A stretch of DNA of 64,000 nt, taken from the NCBI RefSeq assembly GCF_003116815.1, contig NZ_QDKQ01000031.1:1-64000 (forward strand), read 5' to 3'. The notes under the pieces were generated by a model. The model was given only the letters and a program-made list of their open reading frames with translations, was not told the origin of the DNA and searched no databases. The translations under genes were made by a program, and so were the position numbers. This stretch comes from Caulobacter endophyticus. Lineage in GTDB: Bacteria; Pseudomonadota; Alphaproteobacteria; Caulobacterales; Caulobacteraceae. Position 1 is the stretch's first letter. Each line of letters opens with the position of its first letter. Shown piece after piece: positions 32,125-39,257 of this stretch.

Positions 32125-32880
32125 GTGATCGTTCGCCTCGCCCTCGTCTTCTCCGTCACGGCCGCCGCCCTGCCCGCCTGCGCCCAGCCAGCGCCGGTGC
32201 AGAGCTACGAGGTGGTCCGCACCTTCCCCCACGACCGCCAGGCCTTCACCGAGGGCCTGCTGGTGCGCGACGGCCAGCTCTACGAGAGCACGGGGCTTGA
32301 AGGCCGCTCTTGGGTGCGCAAGGTGGATCTGGAGACCGGCGCGGTGCAGCAGCAGGCGAGCCTTGATCCCAAGTACTTCGGCGAGGGGATCGTCGACTGG
32401 GGCGACGAGATCGTTCAGCTGACCTGGCGGAACGGCGTCGGCTTCGTGCGCGACCGGACGACCTTCGCCGTCAAGTCCACCTTCAGCTACACCGGCGAGG
32501 GCTGGGCCCTGACCAAGGACGACCGCCGCATCATCATGAGCGACGGCACCGCCGAGCTGCGTTTCCTGGATCCCAAGACCCTGAAGGAAACCGGCCGGGT
32601 TAAGGTCACCGACGACGGCAAGCCCGTCGACCAGATCAACGAGCTGGAATTCATCAAGGGCGAGGTCTGGGCCAATATCTGGCAGACCGACCAGATCGTC
32701 CGCATCGATCCCAAGACCGGCAAGGTGGTCGGACGGCTCGACCTGTCGGGCCTGCTGACGCCGCAGGAGGCCGCCCGCGCCGACGTGCTGAACGGCATCG
32801 CCTATGACGCCAAGGCCGATCGCGTCTTCGTCACGGGCAAGTTCTGGCCGTGGCTGTTCGAGATCAAGGTGGCGAAGTAG
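32125..32880 (+). CDS. Glutaminyl-peptide cyclotransferase (plant-type QC)
   Basis: 251 residues from GTG 32125, with AGGA upstream. The signal peptide ends LPACA, so it may be lipidated or simply periplasmic. It shows the beta-propeller family landmarks FPHDRQAFTEGLLVRDGQLYESTG, INELEFIKGEVWANIWQTDQIVRIDP and VLNGIAYD. It converts N-terminal Gln to pyroglutamate on exported proteins. It converges with pleD at an 8-bp gap. Confidence 0.88.
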   Translation: MIVRLALVFSVTAAALPACAQPAPVQSYEVVRTFPHDRQAFTEGLLVRDGQLYESTGLEGRSWVRKVDLETGAVQQQASLDPKYFGEGIVDWGDEIVQLTWRNGVGFVRDRTTFAVKSTFSYTGEGWALTKDDRRIIMSDGTAELRFLDPKTLKETGRVKVTDDGKPVDQINELEFIKGEVWANIWQTDQIVRIDPKTGKVVGRLDLSGLLTPQEAARADVLNGIAYDAKADRVFVTGKFWPWLFEIKVAK

Positions 32881-32887
32881 GCGGCGC

Positions 32888-34252
32888 TCAGGCGGCCTTG
32901 CAGACCACGGCGTTGCGGCCGGCGGCCTTGGCTTCGTAGACGCCGCTGTCGGCCCGCTTGAGCAGGGCCTCGGGGCTGTCGCCAGCGCCGGTGGTGGCCG
33001 AGACGCCGACCGAGATCGTCACCGTCAGCATTTCCTGGCCGCCGGCCACGCGGAACGGCGAGCCGGCCACGTGCATGCGGATGCGCTCGGCGATACGAAC
33101 GGCGTCGGCCAGCTGGGTGTCGGGCATGATCACCGTGAACTCCTCGCCGCCATAGCGGCAAGGCAGGTCGATGGCGCGGACGTTCGAGGCCAGGCGCAGG
33201 GCGAACTCGCGCAGCACCTCGTCGCCGACGTCGTGGCCGAAGCCGTCGTTGATCTTCTTGAAGTAGTCGATGTCGATCAGCAGGGCCGAGACCGGGTCGC
33301 CGCCCATGGTGGCGCGGTTGACCAGGGCCGACAGCTGGCCGGTCATGTAGCGGCGGTTGTGCAGGCCGGTCAGCGGATCGGTGACGGCCAGCTCCAGCGA
33401 ATGGTCGAGATTGTTGCGCAGGTAGTCGGTGTAGCGCTTGCGGCGCACCTGGGTGCGGACGCGGGCGGCCAGTTCCTGCGGGTCGATCGGGCGCGGCAGA
33501 ACGTCGTTGACGCCGATATCCAGCGCCTTGACCATCCGCGGGCGGTCGTCGGGATCGACCACGGCCAGGATCGGCAGGTGGCGGGTGCGCTCGCTGGAAC
33601 GCAGGGTCGCGGCGAAGCGCAGGCCATCGAAGCCACGCGCGGCGGCGTTGACGATGACGAGGTCCACCGGCCCGCCGGCGCTGATCTCGGCCTTGGCCAG
33701 GTCGGTTTCGATGACCGGACGGTGCTCGACCGCCAGTTCGGAGGCCACGCGCTGGGCCTGGCGTTCGTTGTCGTCGACGATCAGCACCCGCCCGCCGATG
33801 CCGTCGAGGCGGGCGGCGGCGCCGGCGATAACGCCAATGCGGCGGCCCGAGGCCTCGCGCTGGCGCAGTTCGTCGATGACCATCTTCAGGCGGGTCAGGC
33901 TGCGCACGCGGGCGAACAGCATGACGTCGTCGATGGGTTTGGTCAGGAAGTCGGCGGCGCCCGCCTCCAGGCCCTGGATGCGGTCGGCGCGGCCGTCCAG
34001 CGCCGTGACCAGCACCACCGGGATATGGCGGGTGGCGGCGTCTTCCTTGAGCTTGCGGCAGACGGTGAAGCCGTCCATGCCGGGCATCATCACGTCCAGC
34101 AGGATGATGTCGGGCAGTTCCTCGGCCGCCTTGGCCAAGGCCGTCGGGCCGTCATAGGCGTAGGAGACCTGATAATATTCGGCCGAAAGCTTGGCCTCGA
34201 GCAGGCGCACATTGGCCTCGATGTCGTCGACGACGAGGATTCGCGCGCTCAC
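32888..34252 (-). CDS. pleD: Diguanylate cyclase response regulator PleD
   Basis: A 454-residue regulator made of two receiver domains and a GGDEF domain, which makes c-di-GMP at the stalked pole to drive the swarmer-to-stalked transition in Caulobacter. D53 is the phosphoacceptor (LLDVMMPG), the catalytic motif GGEEF is at 368-372, and the inhibitory RxxD (RAID) is at 359-362. GTG start. It lies 6 bp downstream of divK, as in other Caulobacter genomes. Confidence 0.97.
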   Translation of the reverse strand: MSARILVVDDIEANVRLLEAKLSAEYYQVSYAYDGPTALAKAAEELPDIILLDVMMPGMDGFTVCRKLKEDAATRHIPVVLVTALDGRADRIQGLEAGAADFLTKPIDDVMLFARVRSLTRLKMVIDELRQREASGRRIGVIAGAAARLDGIGGRVLIVDDNERQAQRVASELAVEHRPVIETDLAKAEISAGGPVDLVIVNAAARGFDGLRFAATLRSSERTRHLPILAVVDPDDRPRMVKALDIGVNDVLPRPIDPQELAARVRTQVRRKRYTDYLRNNLDHSLELAVTDPLTGLHNRRYMTGQLSALVNRATMGGDPVSALLIDIDYFKKINDGFGHDVGDEVLREFALRLASNVRAIDLPCRYGGEEFTVIMPDTQLADAVRIAERIRMHVAGSPFRVAGGQEMLTVTISVGVSATTGAGDSPEALLKRADSGVYEAKAAGRNAVVCKAA

Positions 34253-34258
34253 GGCCTG

Positions 34259-34627
34259 TTACCTCTCCAGCAGTCGGCGGATGGTGTCGAGGAAGTGCGA
34301 CACCGAGATCGGCTTCGAGATATAGGCCTCGCAGCCGCCCTCGCGAATCCGCTCTTCATCGCCCTTCATCGCAAATGCCGTAACGGCGACGACGGGGATA
34401 TGTGACAGATCGTCGTCCTCTTTCAGCCACTTGGTCACTTCCAGGCCCGAGATCTCGGGCAGCTGGATGTCCATGAGGATCAGATTCGGGCGATGTTCGC
34501 GGGCGATCGACAGCGCCTGCAGCCCTTCACGGGTCTGCAGGGTCTCGTAGCCCTGGGCCTCGAGCAGATCATGAAAGAGCTTCATGTTCAGCTCGTTATC
34601 CTCGACGATGAGGACCTTCTTCGTCAT
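34259..34627 (-). CDS. divK: Single-domain response regulator DivK
   Basis: A 122-residue receiver domain ([20 protein letters not shown]) with D53 in LMDIQLPE and the conserved Lys in ISKPIS. DivK is phosphorylated by PleC/DivJ and acts through DivL to lower CtrA activity, setting cell fate and polarity. The start has AGGATG. A CtrA-like half-site pair and a GANTC site lie upstream, consistent with cell-cycle control. Confidence 0.97.
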   Translation of the reverse strand: MTKKVLIVEDNELNMKLFHDLLEAQGYETLQTREGLQALSIAREHRPNLILMDIQLPEISGLEVTKWLKEDDDLSHIPVVAVTAFAMKGDEERIREGGCEAYISKPISVSHFLDTIRRLLER

Positions 34628-34665
34628 CCTGACCCCGACCGTACGGTCCGTGGCGACACGTGAGG

Positions 34666-34670
34666 GATTC
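34666..34670. promoter_or_regulatory. GANTC (CcrM-type) methylation site in the divK promoter region
   Basis: GATTC, 39 bases upstream of the divK start. CcrM methylates GANTC in Caulobacter and promoter sites can tie expression to replication. Presence is seen; function is inferred. Confidence 0.4.
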
Positions 34671-34706
34671 GCGCCGCTTCTTCATCCTCAGATCGCACGA
34701 ATATCC

Positions 34707-34721
34707 TTAAGCCCGCGCTAA
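34707..34721. promoter_or_regulatory. CtrA-like site upstream of divK
   Basis: TTAA-N7-CTAA (minus strand TTAG-N7-TTAA), one mismatch from the TTAA-N7-TTAA consensus, 80 bp before divK. divK is a known CtrA target in Caulobacter crescentus. Confidence 0.55.
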
Positions 34722-34750
34722 TCGCGTTTCCAACGACCGATCGCACACAA

Positions 34751-35407
34751 ATGGACGCCTGCTCACCCGACCTCAAGACCTGCACGCTGGATGCGCACCG
34801 TCCGCTCGTCATCGTGGACGTCGACGAGGTGCTGGCCCAGTTCATGGCCGGCTTCGGCGCCTTCATCGGCCGGCACGGCTTCGAGCTGCGCGTCGATCGC
34901 TTCGCGCTGTTCCAGAACATCTATCGCCCCGGCGAGACCGAGCACCTGGACCTGATCGCGGGCCGGGCCCTGTTCGACGACTTCTTCCGCGACGGCGGCG
35001 AGGACCTGCTGCCGGCCGAGGGCGCGGCCGACGCCCTGGCCGACCTGTCGCTGGACGCCAACGTGGTGATCCTGACCAACGCCCCCGAGCACGGCCGCCA
35101 GACCCGCGCCCGCTGGCTGAAAACCCACGGCTTCGACTATCCGCTGATCATCAATTCCGGCCCCAAGGGTCCGTCGGCCGCCGAGCTGGCCGGACGGGTG
35201 GAGGAACCGGCGGTGTTCATCGACGACCTGCTGCCGCAGCTCGAATCGGTGGCGACCAGCGCGCCTTCCGTCGGCCGCTTCCAGATGGTCGCCGACGAGC
35301 GCCTGCGCCCCCTCGCCCCCAGCGCCCCCGACCGCCATGCCCGCTTCGACCTGTGGCCCGACCTCAAGGTCGCCATCCGCGAGGCGATCGCCCGCAAGGC
35401 GCGATGA
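34751..35407 (+). CDS. HAD-like phosphatase-fold protein
   Basis: A 218-residue protein with HAD-superfamily landmarks: motif I VIVDVDEVLA (DxDE), motif II VVILTNAPEH, and motif IV VFIDDLLPQ. Substrate unknown. It is divergent from divK and its stop overlaps the dinB start (ATGA), so the two are co-translated. Confidence 0.8.
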   Translation: MDACSPDLKTCTLDAHRPLVIVDVDEVLAQFMAGFGAFIGRHGFELRVDRFALFQNIYRPGETEHLDLIAGRALFDDFFRDGGEDLLPAEGAADALADLSLDANVVILTNAPEHGRQTRARWLKTHGFDYPLIINSGPKGPSAAELAGRVEEPAVFIDDLLPQLESVATSAPSVGRFQMVADERLRPLAPSAPDRHARFDLWPDLKVAIREAIARKAR

Positions 35408-36660
35408 AGGCCCTTTGCCGCGACTGCCTGTGGACCGGCGAGCGCAAGGCGCCGCGCTGCCCGTCGTGCGGCTCGCCGCGCACGGTCTTCCATGAGGAAC
35501 TTGGCGCCCTGTCGATGGCGCACCTGGACTGCGACGCCTTCTACGCCTCGGTCGAGAAGCGCGACGACCCGAGCCTGCGCGACAAGCCGGTGATCGTCGG
35601 CGGCGGCAAGCGCGGCGTGGTCACCACGGCCTGCTACATCGCCCGGATGAGCGGCGCGCGCTCGGCCATGCCGATGTTCAAGGCCCTGCAGCTGTGCCCG
35701 GACGCGGTGGTGGTGAAGCCCAACTTCGCCAAATACAAGCACGAGAGCGCGCTGATCATGGCCCGCCTCTCCAACCTGACGCCGCTGGTGCAGCCGCTGT
35801 CGCTGGACGAGGCCTGGATCGACCTGTCGGGCACCGAGCGCCTGCACGGCGCGCCGCCTGCGGTGATGCTGGCCAAGGTGCAGCGCGAGATCGAGGCCGA
35901 GCAGAACCTGACCGTCTCGATCGGCCTGGCCCCCAACAAGTTCCTGGCCAAGATCGCCTCGGAGCTGGACAAGCCGCGCGGCTTCTCGGCCATCGGCGCG
36001 GCCGAAGCGGTGGCGTTCCTGGCGACCAAGCCGGTGTCGATCCTGCCGGGCGTGGGGCCAGCCACGGTCTCGACCCTGGCGAGCCTTGGCCTGCGCACGG
36101 TGGGCGACATCGCCAATGCGGACCTGAAGACCCTGGCCCAGGCGCTGGGAACCGGCGGCCTGCGCCTGCATCGGCTGGCTCATGGCCAGGACGCCCGCGC
36201 CGTCGATCCCGACAGCGTGCGCAAGACGGTCAGCGCCGAGACGACGTTCAATGACGACCTCTTCCGCCGGGAAGACCTGGAAGACCAGCTGTGGCCCCTC
36301 TGCGAGAAGGTGGCCCGGCAGGTGCGCCGCGAAGAGGTCGCCGGCCGGGTGGCGACGCTGAAGCTGCGCACGCCCGACTTCAAGATCCACACCCGCCGCC
36401 GCACCCTGCCCGTCCCCACCCAGACCGCCCAGACGCTGTTCCAGGTGGCGCGCGAACTGCTGGCGGCCGAACCGCCCGGCCGGTCCTATCGCCTGATCGG
36501 GGCGGGCCTGACCGAGTTCGTCCCCGCCGCCGGCGCGGCCGACGACTTCTTCGCCGGCGACGAGCGCCGGGCGCTGAAGAGCGAGACGGCGATCGACGCC
36601 CTGCGCGGCAAGTACGGCCTGGGCGCCGTCGTCACCGGCCGGGCGCTGAAGAGCCGCTGA
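35404..36660 (+). CDS. dinB: DNA polymerase IV (DinB) with an N-terminal zinc ribbon
   Basis: 418 residues from the ATG overlapping the previous stop. Residues 5-22 hold a four-cysteine ribbon (C5-x2-C8...C19-x2-C22) not present in E. coli DinB. The polymerase core follows: HLDCDAFYASVE, the catalytic SLDEAWID, SIGLAPNKFLAKIAS, the helix-hairpin-helix LPGVGPATVSTLASLG, and a little-finger domain. It copies past DNA lesions. No beta-clamp motif is obvious at the C-terminus (KSR end). Confidence 0.93.
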   Translation: MKALCRDCLWTGERKAPRCPSCGSPRTVFHEELGALSMAHLDCDAFYASVEKRDDPSLRDKPVIVGGGKRGVVTTACYIARMSGARSAMPMFKALQLCPDAVVVKPNFAKYKHESALIMARLSNLTPLVQPLSLDEAWIDLSGTERLHGAPPAVMLAKVQREIEAEQNLTVSIGLAPNKFLAKIASELDKPRGFSAIGAAEAVAFLATKPVSILPGVGPATVSTLASLGLRTVGDIANADLKTLAQALGTGGLRLHRLAHGQDARAVDPDSVRKTVSAETTFNDDLFRREDLEDQLWPLCEKVARQVRREEVAGRVATLKLRTPDFKIHTRRRTLPVPTQTAQTLFQVARELLAAEPPGRSYRLIGAGLTEFVPAAGAADDFFAGDERRALKSETAIDALRGKYGLGAVVTGRALKSR

Positions 36661-36683
36661 CTGGCGCAAGCCCGCTCCAGAGG

Positions 36684-36700
36684 ACTCTGCTTGACAGAGT
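36684..36700. promoter_or_regulatory. Operator-like palindrome 1 of the membrane-protein/winged-helix pair
   Basis: ACTCTG-CTTGA-CAGAGT is a perfect 6-bp inverted repeat with 5-base spacer; it contains TTGACA. A second copy lies 31 bp downstream. Confidence 0.6.
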
Positions 36701-36714
36701 TCAACGATGCGCTC

Positions 36715-36731
36715 ACTCTGCGCTACAGAGA
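36715..36731. promoter_or_regulatory. Operator-like palindrome 2 of the membrane-protein/winged-helix pair
   Basis: ACTCTG-CGCTA-CAGAGA repeats the preceding palindrome (five of six outer pairs) at a 31-bp, near three-helical-turn, spacing. It would cover the -10/start region of a promoter using TTGACA at 36691. Confidence 0.6.
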
Positions 36732-36756
36732 GCTTTGGCGCTCCATGGAGGTTGTG

Positions 36757-37326
36757 ATGGTGCTGAGCAAGACCGAGGCCGCCGCCGCGCTGGCCGACAT
36801 ACAGGAAACCAACCGCCGGGGCGCCACCCTGCGCGGCTATCGGATCGGCGGGCCGATCCTGATGCTGTGGAGCGTGATCTGGGCCCTGGGCTACCTGGGC
36901 ATGGGCTTGCTGCCGCCTCAACAGTGGGGCTGGGCCTGGCTGGTGCTCGACATGGTCGGGATCGTCGGCTCGATCGTGCTCACACGGCCCGCCGAAAAGG
37001 CGGTGCGAGCCTCCGGCGCCAAGTCGAGCGCCGCGACGCTGAAGATGATCGGGGGCATGGCGGTCGCCCTGGTGTTAGTCATGTCGGCCTTTTCCGTGCT
37101 GCGTCCCACCGATCCCGCCGCCTATCTGGCCTTTCCGGGCCTGATGGTAGGCGCGATCTACGCCGCAGTCGGCGTGTTCGTGGCCCGCCGGTACCTGGCG
37201 ATCGGCGCGGTGATGTTCGCCCTGACCCTGATCGGTTTCTACGCCTTCCCTGAGGTGCTCGCTTTCTGGATGGCCAGCGCCAGCGTGGGACTGTTCGTCA
37301 GCGGCGTCTGGCTGGCGAGGGCGTGA
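36757..37326 (+). CDS. Multi-pass membrane protein coupled to a winged-helix regulator
   Basis: 189 residues from ATG 36757, selected for the GGAGG five bases upstream; ATG 36745 is an alternative. A short cytoplasmic head is followed by five or six spans (GPILMLWSVIWALGYLGMGL, WAWLVLDMVGIVGSIVL and others). No named family. Its stop overlaps the start of the regulator gene (GTGA). Confidence 0.72.
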   Translation: MVLSKTEAAAALADIQETNRRGATLRGYRIGGPILMLWSVIWALGYLGMGLLPPQQWGWAWLVLDMVGIVGSIVLTRPAEKAVRASGAKSSAATLKMIGGMAVALVLVMSAFSVLRPTDPAAYLAFPGLMVGAIYAAVGVFVARRYLAIGAVMFALTLIGFYAFPEVLAFWMASASVGLFVSGVWLARA

Positions 37327-37625
37327 ACATGGCCAAGGCCGACGACCTGATCCACCAGCCCCTGCGCCTGAAGATCATGGCCGCGCTGTATACCGAGCGC
37401 GGGGGCGAGCCGCCGGAGTTCTCGCGACTGAAGTCCATCACCCAGGCCACCGACGGCAATCTGGGCAGCCACCTGACCGCCCTGGAGAAGGCCGGCTATG
37501 TCGAGATCCTGAAGGATCACGTGGGCAAGCGGCCCAGGACCAGGGCGAGTGTCACCTCGACGGGCGCCAAGGCCTTCAGGGAGCATGTGGCCTATCTGCG
37601 CGAACTGGTCGAAGGGATCGACTGA
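37323..37625 (+). CDS. Small winged-helix transcriptional regulator
   Basis: 100 residues from GTG 37323 (98 from ATG 37329). A single winged-helix domain: HQPLRLKIMAALYTERG, FSRLKSITQATDGNLGSHLTALEKAGYVEI, matching the HTH_27/MarR-like group that normally represses its own operon. Overlap with the membrane-protein gene and the tandem palindromes upstream support autoregulation. Confidence 0.88.
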   Translation: MNMAKADDLIHQPLRLKIMAALYTERGGEPPEFSRLKSITQATDGNLGSHLTALEKAGYVEILKDHVGKRPRTRASVTSTGAKAFREHVAYLRELVEGID

Positions 37626-37664
37626 CACGCGCGCTGATTGAACATCTGGAAGGCGGGCGTCACA

Positions 37665-38099
37665 ATGGCGCCCGCCATGATCGCATACTTTCTCGCCGTC
37701 GCCCTGCAGGGCGCTCCGCCGCCCCCACCGCCGCCGCTGATCCATACCTACGATGAGCTGCTGATCTATTTCGGCCCTGGCCCCATGGACATGCGAGAGT
37801 GGTCGCGGCCGGCGATCGATGAGGCAGTCAAGCAGATCCGGCTCTACGAGCCGCGCAAGATCCTGATTATCGGCCATACCGACTCGCTCGGTCCGGCGGA
37901 CCTGAACATGCAGCTGTCGGCCCAGCGCGCCGAACTGGTCAGGCAGGCTCTCATCAAAGCCGGCGCGCCGGCTGACCGAATCGAGCTCACCGCGCGAGGC
38001 GAAACCCAGCCGGCGGTACACAGGGCCGACGAGGTCGCCGAGCCGCTGAACAACCGCGTGATCGTGGTCCTGCGGGACCTGGCAGCGCCGCCGCGCTGA
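37665..38099 (+). CDS. OmpA-like C-terminal domain protein
   Basis: 144 residues from ATG 37665, preceded by GGAAGG; TTG 37638 would be a longer option. Signal sequence about 1-20, a short run of prolines, then an OmpA-like peptidoglycan-binding fold with LIIGHTDSLGPADLN, LSAQRAELVRQALI, and NNRVIVVL. It may tether something to the cell wall in the periplasm. Its stop abuts the convergent rodA stop. Confidence 0.82.
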   Translation: MAPAMIAYFLAVALQGAPPPPPPPLIHTYDELLIYFGPGPMDMREWSRPAIDEAVKQIRLYEPRKILIIGHTDSLGPADLNMQLSAQRAELVRQALIKAGAPADRIELTARGETQPAVHRADEVAEPLNNRVIVVLRDLAAPPR

Positions 38100-39257
38100 C
38101 TACATCAGCGAGCCCTTGCCGCTGGTGACTTCGGTGTAGCGGTGCACGCGCACGGCCTGGACGAGGCCAAAGCCGATCATCACCGTCATCATCACGGTGC
38201 CGCCGTACGAGAGCATCGGCATGGGCACGCCCACCACCGGCGCCAGGCCCATGACCATGGCGCCGTTGATCAGCACATAGAGGGCGAAGGTCGCCGTCAC
38301 GCCCGAGGCCGCCAGGCGCCCGAAGTGGCTGTGGCTGATCGAGGCGATGCGCAAGGCCATGAAGATGACGATGCCGTACAGCGCCAGCACCCACAGGCAG
38401 CCAACGAAGCCGAACTCCTCGGCCAGGGTGGCGAAGATGAAGTCGGTCTGCTTTTCGGGCAGGAAGTTCAGCTGGCTCTGCGAGCCCAGGCCGAAGCCCT
38501 TGCCCAAAAGGCCGCCCGAACCCAGGGCGATCTTCGACTGGTAGATATGGTAGCCCGAACCCGACTGGTCGGCCTCGGGGTTCAGGAAGGTCAGGACCCG
38601 CTTGCGCTGATAGTCGTGCAGCACGAACAGCACGAACGGAGGAATGGCCACCAGGGCGCCGATGACGCCGGTGGCGATCACCCGCCAGGACAGGCCCGCC
38701 AGCACCACGATGGCGAGGCCCGTCATGGCGATCAGCATGGCGGTGCCGAGATCGGGCTGGTGGGCGACCAGCAGCACCGGCGCGCCGATCATCGCGGCCG
38801 GGACGAGCAGCCGCCAGGAGAACCGGGCGCTGTCGGCCGACAGGCCGTGGTAGTAGCGGGCCAGGGCCAGCACCACGCCGATCTTCATGATCTCGGACGG
38901 CTGGAAGCGGAAGCCGCCGATCGACAGCCAGCGCTGGGCGCCCAGCGACACGTCGCCGACCACCTCCACGGCCACCAGCAGCAACAGCCCCACCCCGTAG
39001 ACGGGATAGGCCAGGGTGAACCAGACGCGCAGGTCGACCATCGCCAGGATGATCATCATGATGAAGTAGAGGCCGAAACGCAGCAGGTGCTTGTCGGCCC
39101 AGGGCTCCCAAGAGGCGCCCGCAATCGAGAACAGCATCAGCGCCCCGGAGCCCGCGATCAGGCACAGGAGCAGGCAGAAGGTCCAGTCGATCTCCATGAA
39201 CTTGATGATCGGCCGGTCGCGTTCGCCGGGCCGGGAAAGGCCGCCACTGAGGGTCAT
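38100..39257 (-). CDS. rodA: Rod-shape protein RodA (SEDS peptidoglycan polymerase)
   Basis: A 385-residue SEDS-family protein with about ten spans. It polymerises glycan strands during elongation with the class B transpeptidase encoded just upstream. The segment GSGGLLGKGFGLGSQSQLNFLPEKQTDFIFATLAEEFGF is a typical SEDS block (split here by family). The ATG overlaps the mrdA stop (ATGA). It is the last gene of the mre-mrd operon. Confidence 0.95.
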   Translation of the reverse strand: MTLSGGLSRPGERDRPIIKFMEIDWTFCLLLCLIAGSGALMLFSIAGASWEPWADKHLLRFGLYFIMMIILAMVDLRVWFTLAYPVYGVGLLLLVAVEVVGDVSLGAQRWLSIGGFRFQPSEIMKIGVVLALARYYHGLSADSARFSWRLLVPAAMIGAPVLLVAHQPDLGTAMLIAMTGLAIVVLAGLSWRVIATGVIGALVAIPPFVLFVLHDYQRKRVLTFLNPEADQSGSGYHIYQSKIALGSGGLLGKGFGLGSQSQLNFLPEKQTDFIFATLAEEFGFVGCLWVLALYGIVIFMALRIASISHSHFGRLAASGVTATFALYVLINGAMVMGLAPVVGVPMPMLSYGGTVMMTVMIGFGLVQAVRVHRYTEVTSGKGSLM

